DNA from: Rheinheimera mangrovi
GTDB lineage: Bacteria > Pseudomonadota > Gammaproteobacteria > Enterobacterales > Alteromonadaceae
Assembly: GCF_003990335.1 (NCBI RefSeq)
Contig: NZ_CP034683.1
Location: forward strand, 1,192,501-1,256,500
DNA length: 64,000 bases
Direction of reading: 5' to 3'
Position numbers and translations under genes: made by a program. Shown piece after piece: positions 16,349 through 25,050 of the stretch (the first letter of the stretch is position 1; each line of letters opens with the position of its first letter). The notes under the pieces were generated by a model. It was not told the origin of the DNA and ran no database searches. It was given only the letters and a program-made list of their open reading frames with translations.

Positions 16349-17683
16349 ATGAAAAAAATACTGGTCATCGACGATAACGAGGCGGTGTGCACCGCCCTGA
16401 TGACCCTGTTTCAGTTGCAGGGTTATCAGGTGTTTATTGCGCAGCATCCGGCTCTGGCCAAAAGCATTTTGCAGCAGCAAGCTATAGATCTGATTTTGCA
16501 GGATATGAACTTTGCCCAAGGCGAAATGAGTGGTGCCCAGGGCAAAGCACTGTTTTATCAGCTGCGCTCTGATTACCCGGCCATTCCGGTGGTGCTGCTG
16601 ACGGCCTGGACTCATTTGGATATGGTAGTGGAGCTGGTGAAAGCCGGTGCTACCGACTATATCGCCAAACCATGGGATGACCAGCGTTTATTAACCACAG
16701 TGGCGAACGCACTGAAAATCAAACAACTGACCGAACAAAACTTAAAAGCCGAGCGCAAGCAGCAGGAAAGGTTAGGCCTTTTTGCCGGTAAAGACTTATG
16801 CGGCTTAGTGTTTGCCAGCACAGCCATGGAACAACTGCTGCAAATGGCCTTGCAACTGGCTCCCAGCAATGCCGCTGTGCTGATCACAGGTGAAAACGGC
16901 GCAGGCAAAGAGGGTATAGCTCAGGTGCTGCATGCCAATTCCAGTCGTAAACAACAGCCTTTAATTAAAGTAAATATGGGCGCATTGCCTGCCGATTTAA
17001 TGGAAGCTGAGCTGTTCGGTGCTGAAGCGGGTGCTTACAGCGGTGCCAGCAAAACCCGGATAGGCCGTTTTGAAGCTGCAGATGGCGGCACTTTATTTCT
17101 GGATGAAATTGGCAACCTGTCGTTATCAGGCCAGATGAAGTTACTGCGGGTATTACAAACCGGTGAGTTTGAGCGTTTAGGCTCCAGTCAGACCCGTAAA
17201 GTGGATGTCCGTATTATCAGCGCCACCAATGCCGATTTAACCAAAGCCATAGCTGCAGGTGGTTTTCGTCAGGATTTGTATTACCGCATCAACGTAGTAC
17301 AGCTGCATTTGCCTGCTTTGAAAGACAGAGTGGATGACATAGTGCCTCTGGCGCGGCATTTTTTAGCAGGACAAAAAAGCCTGACCAAAGCTGCTGAACA
17401 GGCACTCCAGCAGTACAGCTGGCCTGGCAATGTACGTGAACTGCAAAATTTATGTCAACGCGCTTTATTGCTGACTTTGGCCGATGAAATTAGCGCCGCT
17501 GATTTAGCTTTACCACAAGAGCACAACTCAGCGAAAAAAGCCCTGGATGATTTGGACAAAGAGCAGATAGAACAGGCCTTGCAACAGGCTCAGGGGGTAG
17601 TAGCAAGAGCTGCTAAACAATTGGGCATTAGCCGTCAGGCCTTGTACAGGCGCATGGAGTTTTATGGCATTGAACCAGTGTAA
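16349..17683 (+). CDS. Sigma-54-dependent response regulator (NtrC family)
   Basis: 444 residues from the ATG at 16349 (MKKILVIDDNEAVC), which starts exactly at the receiver domain; an ATG at 16313 would add 12 residues without a ribosome-binding site. Receiver: acidic DD pair, phospho-acceptor Asp52 in ILQDMNF, LLTAW, and Lys in YIAKPW. AAA+ domain: Walker A GENGAGKE (about 181-188), Walker B GGTLFLDEIGN, sensor RISATNADL. The sigma-54 contact loop reads GAYSGA (about 228-233) instead of GAFTGA. C-terminal Fis-type helix-turn-helix, AAKQLGISRQALYRRM. With the next gene it forms a two-component pair that likely activates the sigma-54 promoter of the upstream exporter operon. Confidence 0.93.
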   Translation: MKKILVIDDNEAVCTALMTLFQLQGYQVFIAQHPALAKSILQQQAIDLILQDMNFAQGEMSGAQGKALFYQLRSDYPAIPVVLLTAWTHLDMVVELVKAGATDYIAKPWDDQRLLTTVANALKIKQLTEQNLKAERKQQERLGLFAGKDLCGLVFASTAMEQLLQMALQLAPSNAAVLITGENGAGKEGIAQVLHANSSRKQQPLIKVNMGALPADLMEAELFGAEAGAYSGASKTRIGRFEAADGGTLFLDEIGNLSLSGQMKLLRVLQTGEFERLGSSQTRKVDVRIISATNADLTKAIAAGGFRQDLYYRINVVQLHLPALKDRVDDIVPLARHFLAGQKSLTKAAEQALQQYSWPGNVRELQNLCQRALLLTLADEISAADLALPQEHNSAKKALDDLDKEQIEQALQQAQGVVARAAKQLGISRQALYRRMEFYGIEPV

Positions 17684-17689
17684 TTTCTT

Positions 17690-18991
17690 ATGCAGCTGAT
17701 CCGCCGTGTTTATGTGCTGGTGCTGGCTTTATTAGTGCCGGTTTTTGGCCTTTTGTCTTATCTGAAGGCGGAACCGTTTTGGTTCGGAATTTTTGTTGGC
17801 TTTACTCTGCTGATTTTGCTGGTACTGCACCTGGCGTTAAACCCTTTACTGCAGGAAATTGAAGCGCTGAATTTACATGCGCAAAACCTGCAGGATGGTA
17901 GTTTTAATGTCGACGCCAATCGTCAGCTGCTGCGTGAATTAAGACCTTTAGCTGAAGTATTGCAGCAAATGTCGGCACAATTGCGGCAGGAACGCGCCAC
18001 TTTGTATCAGCGTGAATTACTGCTCGATACCGTATTGCAATCCAGCCCCAGTGCTATGGTGTTAACAGATCAGACTGGTCGGGTGCTGATGACTAATCCG
18101 GCAGCCCGGGTTTTACTGCATCAGGGCCTGAAGTTTGAAGGACTGCTGTTTGCTGAATTAACGGCAAAACTACCTGAACTGGCCTTGGCAATTCAAAGCG
18201 GGCAACAAGGTTTGCTGCATTTAGGCGAACCTGTATCGATTTGGCATTTGTCGGTAAGTTCGTTTTCGCTGAATCAAAAACCACATCAGCTGTATTTGCT
18301 CAAACCTATGACTCGCGAAATTCACCGTGAAGAAGTTAAAGCCTGGAAAAAACTGCTGCGGGTGATAGGGCACGAATTAAATAATACGCTGGCACCTTTG
18401 TCTTCACTGGCTTACTCAGGCCAGTTGGTCGCTACGGAGCTGCAGCACAAACAGTTGCAACAAATTTTCCAGACCATCAGTGAGCGTCAGCGGCATTTAA
18501 ATCAGTTTTTACAGTCTTATATTCAGTTTGCCAAACTACCGACGCCGGTATTGGCTCCAGTGCAATGGGCGCGGCTGATTAACCAATTGCAGGATCAGTA
18601 TGAGTTTGAACTGGAAGGTGATTTGCCACGCCGTGTCTGGTTGGCCGACTCGTTGCAGTTGTCGCAGTTGCTGTTAAATCTATTAAAAAACGCCCATGAA
18701 TCGGGCTCGGATCCAGAACAAATTCAGCTTAGTTTTACCGAACTGCCAGATCAGTTGCTTATTCGTTTGCAGGACGCTGGTGGCGGTATGACTAGCGAAG
18801 CTTTAGCTCATGCCATGGTGCCTTTTTACACCAGCAAGGAGAATGGCTCTGGCATAGGCTTAACCTTATGCCGTGATATAGCTGAAGCCCATGGTGGTAG
18901 TTTAAGCCTGCAAAATCAGGGCGCGGGGCTTTTGGTAGGCCTTACATTACCGGCTTCAGGCGCTGGCAATTCCGCTGCTGAACAGGCATGA
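17690..18991 (+). CDS. Sensor histidine kinase, NtrB/NtrY-like
   Basis: 433 residues: two close membrane helices (about 8-24 and 30-48) with almost no periplasmic loop, a linker, a PAS-like domain (about 105-200, SSPSAMVLTDQTGRVLMTNPAA) and the catalytic core. H-box RVIGHELNNTLAPLSS with His228, N-box LLNLLKNAHESG, G1 LQDAGGGM, G2 GSGIGLTLCRDIAEAHGG. The small sensor loop suggests it senses a signal in or at the membrane. It follows its cognate regulator by six bases, and its stop overlaps the possible start of the LacI gene. Confidence 0.93.
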   Translation: MQLIRRVYVLVLALLVPVFGLLSYLKAEPFWFGIFVGFTLLILLVLHLALNPLLQEIEALNLHAQNLQDGSFNVDANRQLLRELRPLAEVLQQMSAQLRQERATLYQRELLLDTVLQSSPSAMVLTDQTGRVLMTNPAARVLLHQGLKFEGLLFAELTAKLPELALAIQSGQQGLLHLGEPVSIWHLSVSSFSLNQKPHQLYLLKPMTREIHREEVKAWKKLLRVIGHELNNTLAPLSSLAYSGQLVATELQHKQLQQIFQTISERQRHLNQFLQSYIQFAKLPTPVLAPVQWARLINQLQDQYEFELEGDLPRRVWLADSLQLSQLLLNLLKNAHESGSDPEQIQLSFTELPDQLLIRLQDAGGGMTSEALAHAMVPFYTSKENGSGIGLTLCRDIAEAHGGSLSLQNQGAGLLVGLTLPASGAGNSAAEQA

Positions 18992-19017
18992 TAAAGCCTG
19001 AACTAAAACAGGGTGTT

Positions 19018-20070
19018 ATGGCTGTGTCGGCAACTGAAAAACCAAAAAAACTGAATTTAAAAACTGTCGCCTCCTACTTAGGTGTATCGGTCGCAACTGT
19101 CTCTAATGCCTACAATAGACCCGACCAACTTTCCCCTGAATTACGCCAGCGTATTTTGCAGCAATGCACTGAGTTAGGTTACGACGGCCCAAACGCTGCA
19201 GCCCGCAGTTTGCGGACTGGTCGCTCCGGCATAGTGGCCATATTGCTGTCAGACACGCTGGAGTATTCAGTCAGCGACCCTGTTGCTAACCAGTTTATTA
19301 AAGGTGTGGCTGAGGTGCTGCAAGAGCAGGGCATGGACATGCTGTTGTTGTCTGGTCGTCACGATACCAGCAGCAGTAGCGCTGAAGCTGTGCCCGATGC
19401 TTTTATTTTGTATGGCGCGCCCAGTAACCCGGAACAGCTGCAACGTATTATCAAAAGTGGTAAGCCTTTGATCACAGTGGACTGCAACCTGGACCATGTG
19501 ATGTCGGTGAACGTCGACAACTATGCGGCTGCCCATCGTATTGCCGAACACGCCTTGAAAAAAATGCCGGGTAAAGTGGCGGTGTTGGGGCTGCGTTTAA
19601 TAGAATCAGACCGGGTTTGTCGTATTCAGCCGCATGAGCTATACAGCACAGAACAAGCTATTTCGCGCCGCCGTTTAGATGGTTATTTAGCCGCAGTGCA
19701 GGAGCAAGGCCGCGATTTACCTGCCGATGCCGTCTGGCATATTCCGGTCAATACCCACCATTTTGCTTTGATAGCAGCTCGTGAAGCTTTAACTCAATAT
19801 CCACGGCCTCAAGTACTGCTGTGCATGAGCGACCGTATAGCCCTGGCTGCTATGGCAGTGGCCCGTGAGCTCGACATCAATATTCCAGATGATTTAGTGG
19901 TGGTTGGTTTCGACGGCATTGATGAAGCTGAACGCGCTTATCCCAGCCTGACCACTATTGCCCAGCATAGCGATGAAAAAGGCCGCACTGCAGCCCGTAT
20001 CTTGTTGTCGGGCGAGTTAGGCGCTGACCTTTTAATGCCATCTGAATTAATAATACGGCAAAGTTGTTAG
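19018..20070 (+). CDS. LacI-family transcriptional regulator
   Basis: N-terminal helix-turn-helix (LNLKTVASYLGVSVATVSNAYNRP) with hinge-helix region, then a periplasmic-binding-protein-like effector domain ending GFDGIDEAERAYPSLTTI, the usual LacI-family close. The ATG at 18988 overlaps the kinase stop and would add ten residues; I prefer 19018 (350 residues), closer to family length and with CAGGG upstream. It is a candidate for the factor that reads the CTTAAWCGWTTAAG sites upstream of the carbohydrate genes, but nothing proves that. Effector unknown. Confidence 0.9.
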   Translation: MAVSATEKPKKLNLKTVASYLGVSVATVSNAYNRPDQLSPELRQRILQQCTELGYDGPNAAARSLRTGRSGIVAILLSDTLEYSVSDPVANQFIKGVAEVLQEQGMDMLLLSGRHDTSSSSAEAVPDAFILYGAPSNPEQLQRIIKSGKPLITVDCNLDHVMSVNVDNYAAAHRIAEHALKKMPGKVAVLGLRLIESDRVCRIQPHELYSTEQAISRRRLDGYLAAVQEQGRDLPADAVWHIPVNTHHFALIAAREALTQYPRPQVLLCMSDRIALAAMAVARELDINIPDDLVVVGFDGIDEAERAYPSLTTIAQHSDEKGRTAARILLSGELGADLLMPSELIIRQSC

Positions 20071-20111
20071 GTTAGTCTGGTTGCTTCTTTTTGCTTAAAC
20101 AGGCTCAGTGT

Positions 20112-20966
20112 ATGAAACTTTTACTGCTTCTTTTATCTCTGCTGGTTTTGCCGCAACTGGTTTTGCCACAACGGGCGCATGCCGAATCACTCAAACTAAT
20201 GAGCTACAACATTCGTTGTGGTTTATGCGAAGCCGAAGGTACGCCTCAGTACTGGCCAGAGCGTAAGTTTCTGCTGGCGCATTTAATTCAAACCCAGCAA
20301 CCGGATTTAATTGGCCTGCAGGAAGCTGAACTCTTTCAGGTGCATGATTTAATTGCTATGTTGCCGCAGTACCAGTGGTATGCAAAAGGCCGTGACGATG
20401 GCAAAACCAAGGGCGAAAGTACAGCTGTTCTTTACCGTAAAGGCAAACTGCAGCTGTTATCAGCCAAAACTTTATGGTTATCGGAAACGCCTGAACAAGT
20501 CTCCAAAGGCTGGGATGCCGCCTTAAACCGCACTTTTACTAAAACTCAGTTTAAAACGCTGAAATCCGGCCAAAGCTTTTATTTTTTGAATACCCATTTT
20601 GACCATATGGGCCAGCAGGCGCAGCTGCAAAGTGCCTTGTTACTGAAAGCCGAGGCGGAAAAGTTAGCAGCCAACAGCAAAGTGCTACTGACCGGCGATT
20701 TTAATGTCGAGCCCGGCAGCGAGCCCTACAAAGCGCTGAGCAAAAGCTTAAACGACAGTGCTTTGGTTGCTAAACAAAAGCTATCCAAAAATGCCGGTAC
20801 TTTTAACGGTTTTGGCCGCGAGTCCAATAGCCCAAGCCAAACCATAGATTTTATTTTTGTAAGTAAAAACCTGCAGGTCAGCAGTTATCAGGTGGACAAC
20901 AGAAGATACAACGGTATGTATCCTTCGGATCATGAGGCGCTGGTGGCTGTAGTAGAGCTAGACTGA
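20112..20966 (+). CDS. Secreted endonuclease/exonuclease/phosphatase-family protein
   Basis: 284 residues from the ATG at 20112, with a Sec signal peptide rich in L (cleavage around RAHA-ES). EEP catalytic landmarks follow: LMSYNIRCG, LQEAE with the metal-binding Glu, NTHFDH, TGDFNVEPGS and the closing SDHEAL. This fold covers secreted nucleases, phosphodiesterases and sugar-phosphate or lipid phosphatases, so the substrate cannot be named. A TTG at 20091 would add seven residues before the signal and is less likely. It may be co-transcribed with the LacI gene, 42 bases upstream. Confidence 0.9.
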   Translation: MKLLLLLLSLLVLPQLVLPQRAHAESLKLMSYNIRCGLCEAEGTPQYWPERKFLLAHLIQTQQPDLIGLQEAELFQVHDLIAMLPQYQWYAKGRDDGKTKGESTAVLYRKGKLQLLSAKTLWLSETPEQVSKGWDAALNRTFTKTQFKTLKSGQSFYFLNTHFDHMGQQAQLQSALLLKAEAEKLAANSKVLLTGDFNVEPGSEPYKALSKSLNDSALVAKQKLSKNAGTFNGFGRESNSPSQTIDFIFVSKNLQVSSYQVDNRRYNGMYPSDHEALVAVVELD

Positions 20967-21038
20967 ACTCGGAAAATCCAGCACATTATCTTTTAAAGGC
21001 AGAGCAGGCCGTTATCAATAGAAAAGGCAGGAGCAGCT

Positions 21039-21854
21039 ATGAACAGAGGTTTGGCAGCGGTGTTGTTTTTGTTTTGTGGCGTTTTATCTACAGCGCTTTA
21101 TGCTCAGAGCCTGGACATTCAGCTGCCTGATCAGAAGCTAAGCTGGACGCTGGCCGAGATTAAACAAAAAGTACCAGTGCAGCAGATCAAGCTGTTTGAC
21201 CCTGTCTATAACAGCGACAAAAGCTTTGCAGGTGTGTCTTTACTGCAGCTGTTAAAAGCTGCAGGTTACAAGTCCGGTCAGGCAGCTGATGAAGTGGTGT
21301 TAACCGCCTCTGACGGCTATGCCCCTAGTATGCCACTGGAGTTTTTGCTGGATGATCAGGCTGTATTGGTCTTTGCTGAAAGCGGCAAAAAGGATTTTGA
21401 CTTTGCGTTAGTCGCCCAGGGCAAAGCTATGGTGTCACCTGCACCCTTTTATCTGGTGTGGAAACAAGGCAAAGCGGTGGAAAAAACCAGACCCTGGCCT
21501 TATCAATTAGTAAAGTTAGAGCTGGTTAGTTTCCAGCAACGTTACCCCAAACTCTATCCAACCAACGCAACACAAAACTCAGCGGCATATCAGGGCTTTT
21601 TGCTGTTTAAACAAAGCTGCATCAGCTGCCATTCCATCAACCTGCAAGGTGGCGAGCTGGGCCCTGAGCTTAACGCTCCGAAAAACGTTACCGAATACTG
21701 GACTGACGATCACCTAAAAGCCTTTATCCCCAACGCCTCCGGCTACAGATACAAAAGCAAAATGCCCACTTTTCCGCAGTTTAGCGCAGAAGATATTGAC
21801 CACTTAGTGGCTTATTTAAAGCATATGAAGAGCTATAAAGTTCAGTTGCCTTAG
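21039..21854 (+). CDS. Secreted c-type cytochrome with N-terminal oxidoreductase-like domain
   Basis: 271 residues with a Sec signal (cleavage near LYAQ). The first part (about 25-170) resembles the oxidoreductase molybdopterin-binding (SUOX-like) fold: LLQLLKAAGY and TASDGYAPSMPLEFLL. The C-terminal part is a class I cytochrome c with CISCH haem site (Cys194, Cys197, His198) and Met242 in YKSKMPTF as probable axial ligand. AGGAGC precedes the ATG. It could carry electrons for a periplasmic dehydrogenase; the GMC enzyme 19 kb away lacks an adjacent cytochrome, but a link is speculative. Confidence 0.85.
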   Translation: MNRGLAAVLFLFCGVLSTALYAQSLDIQLPDQKLSWTLAEIKQKVPVQQIKLFDPVYNSDKSFAGVSLLQLLKAAGYKSGQAADEVVLTASDGYAPSMPLEFLLDDQAVLVFAESGKKDFDFALVAQGKAMVSPAPFYLVWKQGKAVEKTRPWPYQLVKLELVSFQQRYPKLYPTNATQNSAAYQGFLLFKQSCISCHSINLQGGELGPELNAPKNVTEYWTDDHLKAFIPNASGYRYKSKMPTFPQFSAEDIDHLVAYLKHMKSYKVQLP

Positions 21855-22358
21855 GGACTTAGTTGACGAGTTGAGTAGTCTACTTTGGCGTAGCAAGTAA
21901 GGTTGCAGCGGAATGGGCATAGTCCACGCAGACACGCCGTAAACCCGTCCTTGGGGGCTCGCGTTTCGCTATCCCTGCGAAACACGGTCTGCTTAGCACT
22001 ACGCCCATCCTCGCTTTGGCAAAGTTCAGTTTTGTGCCAAAAGAGGAAATTCACTGAAATTTGATTAATCAGCGCTTTTCACTGAAATCAGACATTACTG
22101 AAAATCAATAAACCAAGGGGCTCTAAAATTTCGAGAACCGGTAATCCCCCACCTATCAACTGCCGAAACCGGCAGGCGGCGTGCAACTGGAAACATTTAA
22201 GAAACGAGTAAAAAAATCTTAACCGGATAAGGGTTAGGATTTCACATTATGGTGGAGCTGGGGGGAGGTTATGCTGTTCAGTGTCGGAAGCCTTTAAATC
22301 CAATATTTGATGGGTTTCTGGTTTCGTTAGGTCTACGAAAGTGGTCTACGAAGATTGG
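21855..22358. other. Repeat-rich intergenic region
   Basis: 504 bases without a credible gene. It holds a long interrupted inverted repeat (listed separately, 21909-22013), a second short stretch with CGAGAACCGG and a GCCG-AAACC-GGC hairpin around 22163-22175, and at 22250-22267 a sequence equal to the complement of a typical tmRNA 3' end (ends AGCTCCACCA). The last could be an attachment-site remnant. A short minus-strand reading frame at 21851-22054 lies inside the repeat and has no protein-like character. Confidence 0.5.
21909..22013. repeat. Nested inverted-repeat intergenic element
   Basis: Outer arms GGAATGGGCATAGT and ACTACGCCCATCC pair with few mismatches. Inside, GCAGAC pairs with GTCTGC, and the centre has GTTTCG/CGAAAC. 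The middle contains the ACGCCGTAAACCCGTCC block that I associate with dispersed intergenic repeats in this group of bacteria (from memory, not searched). It follows the cytochrome gene immediately. Confidence 0.55.
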
Positions 22359-23198
22359 CTATTTCAAGGAACTGATGTCCTCGAATATAAATTCGTCAAA
22401 CCGAAGTGCTTCAAGCTGCTTATTATAATCGACCACCTCGGACGGAGGTTTCTCACCAAGGGCTTTGTAAACCTCCTCAATGGCGCGATTTAAAATCTTT
22501 ATTCCACAATAGGTATTACTCGAGTAATGCTTGAAGTTCTGGGGATTTACAAAGTTTGCCTGTGTAAAGTCGTCAGCGATTTTTAAGTGCTCCTGTAAAC
22601 TGCCCAGTGATGAATGTGTGGCCTTGCTCAGAGGTCTATAAAGCAAGTCGTACCAAGATTGCATATTGGCCTCCTTTGCCAACCTCTCTAACTTTCCTAT
22701 AGATTCAATAGACAAGGAATTTAAAACATTTTGACGTTCTTGCAGCTCAGCAATTTTATCCTCCAATGCTTTAATGCGGTCAGGCCCAATATTCGGATTT
22801 TGGGAATGATAACTTTTGTAACTGTTTAGATAAGTTAGCGTATCCTTAAAACTCTGGCTTACAAGTCCATCCATCAGTGCTGTGTTGTTGTTTAACGCAG
22901 CTAATTGAAATAGGCACTCTAGTCCTGCCCTACATTGATTCGAGCTTTGTGCTCCCAGACCATATACCGCTAGTAGATGCGAGGCTTGAATTGAGTTTAG
23001 TATGCGTGCATACAAAGTAACGGAATGTAGTTGAGTCAGGTTAGATGGATCGATCTCGAGGTCAAACTGAAGTTGCCAGCCCCTCTCTGTTATTATTATT
23101 AAGAATTCTGTAAGGGTTTTCTCAACTTCTTCCTTTACCTTTTTTAGATTGCTTCGATAGCTCAAAGCAAGGAATCCCTTTTTATTAAATTGTTTCAT
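22359..23198 (-). CDS. DUF5677-like hypothetical protein
   Basis: 279 residues, mainly helical, no signal or membrane segment. The RAGLECLFQLAALN helix and the WYDLLYRPLSKATHSSLGSL segment (R-x-L-E and H-x-S pattern) resemble DUF5677 proteins, a family of unknown function often found in accessory DNA. It has a predicted coiled coil around residues 140-165 (ALEDKIAELQERQNVLNSL). Its base composition is AT-richer than its neighbours and it lies alone between two repeat-bearing spacers, which suggests acquisition by transfer. Function unknown; a defence or toxin-related role is possible but unsupported. Confidence 0.7.
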   Translation of the reverse strand: MKQFNKKGFLALSYRSNLKKVKEEVEKTLTEFLIIITERGWQLQFDLEIDPSNLTQLHSVTLYARILNSIQASHLLAVYGLGAQSSNQCRAGLECLFQLAALNNNTALMDGLVSQSFKDTLTYLNSYKSYHSQNPNIGPDRIKALEDKIAELQERQNVLNSLSIESIGKLERLAKEANMQSWYDLLYRPLSKATHSSLGSLQEHLKIADDFTQANFVNPQNFKHYSSNTYCGIKILNRAIEEVYKALGEKPPSEVVDYNKQLEALRFDEFIFEDISSLK

Positions 23199-23761
23199 CT
23201 GTGAATATCTCCCTAAACTTGTCTCTAGTATATCGTGTGATTAAATACTTGGAGCATAGACTTTAAGGTACAGCTAGACGTCCACTGGGCGAACTCCATG
23301 AAATCCTGAACAAAAAGATGGATATTGGGTTCTTTTCTCGATAACTTGATGACCTCTAGACCTCAATGTCCATCGAGAAAACCATGACTGTAGTGGCACA
23401 CTGAAATTTCCCACCCGATGAGCAACCGCTATTCGCTCCTACCACCCCTTCATTCAAAAGCCCCACCACCAAGCCTCAACAAAACTCCTTATAAACAAAC
23501 CAACTCCAACCAAAACCCAGCTGAAATAAATTTACCTGATACTTGAAGTTTTTTATTGCCACTTAAACGATTAAGATGTAGTTTTAACGCAGGAACAGAT
23601 GAACAGAATCTGACCAACCGGAAACGTTGTTCTAGTGCCCTGGGGAGGGTGAAAACGCGCCGGTTTTTATGGATCTTGCCGTATAAACCGCTAAGGTGAA
23701 TAAGACCAAAGATCCTGATAAAAAACAGCGCTGCTAAAGCGCACCACGACAGGGTAGACCT
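23199..23761. other. Intergenic region between DUF5677 gene and MFS gene
   Basis: 563 bases. An inverted repeat TTTTCTCGAT/ATCGAGAAAA (about 23333-23380, arms ten bases, spacer about 30) marks the middle-left part and might be the edge of the accessory segment. The right part carries the MFS promoter and operator (listed separately). A minus-strand reading frame at 23489-23776 overlaps both the promoter and the MFS start, lacks a ribosome-binding site and is judged not real. Confidence 0.5.
23556..23584 (+). promoter_or_regulatory. MFS gene promoter with embedded operator
   Basis: TTGCCA (23556-23561) and TAGTTT (23579-23584) are separated by 17 bases, giving a plausible sigma-70 promoter. 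The first 14 bases of the spacer are CTTAAACGATTAAG (23562-23575), a near-perfect dyad with central CG, the usual shape of a LacI-family operator. A repressor bound here would block RNA polymerase. Related sites occur at 33353 and 48878. Confidence 0.65.
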
Positions 23762-25027
23762 ATGCAACAAGTTCACTCTTTAAATACCAGTTCACCAACT
23801 TCTGCTGGTTCACCAGCTATCAGTAGTGCAGCGCTGTCGCCCAGCGCTTTTACTCAGGTGAAGTGGATGACCTGCCTGATGTTTTTTGTATTTGCCATGA
23901 CCACAGATGCGGTCGGCGTCATTATTCCACAGGTCGTAGCGCAGTTTCAGTTGAGCCTGACCGAAGCCGCCGCCTTTCATTATGTGCCCATGCTGTTTAT
24001 CGGTTTGTCCGGTTTGTTTTTGGGCCGCTATGCCGACCGTTTTGGCCGGAAAAAGGTGATATTGGCGGGCTTGGCTTTGTACGCTGTGGCTTGTGTGGCT
24101 TTTATTTTTGGCGAAAGTTTTCTGTATTACCTGCTACTGTTGGGGGTTAGTGGTTTGAGTATTGGTTTATTTAAAACCGGTGCTTTGGCCTTAGTAGGCG
24201 ATGTTAGTGCTGACTGTCAGAGCCACACCCGATTGATGAACAGAGTCGAAGGCTTTTTTGGTTTAGGTGCTATTTTTGGCCCGGCTTTAGTGGGGTTGTT
24301 ATTAGCTGCATCACTCGATTGGACTCAACTTTATCTGCTGGCTGGGCTGATTTGTGCCGTGTTGCTGATGATGGCGTCCTTTCTGGATTATCCGGCTTAC
24401 CAGCCACAGCAACATAGCTCAATCTGGCAAAGTCTGGTGTTGGTGAAAGACAAATACGCGCTGGGTTTTTCGCTGGCCATCGCCTGTTATGTGGCGACCG
24501 AAGTGGCTATTTTTGTCTGGTTGCCAACCTTATTGCAAAGTTACGATGGCAATTACACTGTGCTGGCCACTCATGCCATTACCGTATTTTTTATTCTGCG
24601 TACCGCTGGCCGTTTTCTGGCGGAATGGTTACTGCTGAGATTTAGCTGGACAGTTTTATTGGCCTGGTTTGGCAGCGCCATTTTTGTCTGTTTTGCCCTA
24701 AGTATGTTTTACGGTGTAGCTCTGGCCTTATGGCTAATGCCGCTGTCAGGGCTTTTTATGTCGATGATGTACCCAACGCTGAATTCCAAAGGCATTAGTT
24801 GTTTCCCGCGGCAGCAGCATGGCGCAGCTGCAGGTTTAATTCTGGCTTTTACCGCCTTAGCGGCTGCCTTAGGGCCTTTACTGATGGGTTTAGTCGGCGA
24901 TGCTTTGGGCGATGTGCGTTATGGTTTTTATCTGGCTACTGGTTTTGCTTGTCTGCTGATGCTGGGGCTGTGGTGGAATCACTTAGTGCAGCCTGCGGCC
25001 AGACGCTTAGCGCTTGGACATGATTAA
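23762..25027 (+). CDS. MFS transporter, probable sugar permease
   Basis: 421 residues with twelve predicted helices after a 35-residue Ser/Ala-rich N-terminal tail. GRYADRFGRKKVILAG is the conserved MFS loop 2-3 motif. It lies beside GH97, a TonB receptor and a LacI-type operator in its promoter, which points to import of a glucose-type mono- or disaccharide released in the periplasm; sequence alone does not give the substrate. Convergent with the GH97 gene and sharing its terminator. Confidence 0.88.
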   Translation: MQQVHSLNTSSPTSAGSPAISSAALSPSAFTQVKWMTCLMFFVFAMTTDAVGVIIPQVVAQFQLSLTEAAAFHYVPMLFIGLSGLFLGRYADRFGRKKVILAGLALYAVACVAFIFGESFLYYLLLLGVSGLSIGLFKTGALALVGDVSADCQSHTRLMNRVEGFFGLGAIFGPALVGLLLAASLDWTQLYLLAGLICAVLLMMASFLDYPAYQPQQHSSIWQSLVLVKDKYALGFSLAIACYVATEVAIFVWLPTLLQSYDGNYTVLATHAITVFFILRTAGRFLAEWLLLRFSWTVLLAWFGSAIFVCFALSMFYGVALALWLMPLSGLFMSMMYPTLNSKGISCFPRQQHGAAAGLILAFTALAAALGPLLMGLVGDALGDVRYGFYLATGFACLLMLGLWWNHLVQPAARRLALGHD

Positions 25028-25050
25028 GCTATAAATATTTTAGATATAAC

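Noticed and set aside
22250..22358. A full tmRNA or tRNA gene
   Set aside because: Only about 18 bases match a tmRNA 3' end; sequence beyond it does not form the T-arm or the rest of the molecule.
23489..23776. Minus-strand 95-codon frame before the MFS gene
   Set aside because: Overlaps the MFS promoter, operator and start codon, has no ribosome-binding site and no recognisable domain.
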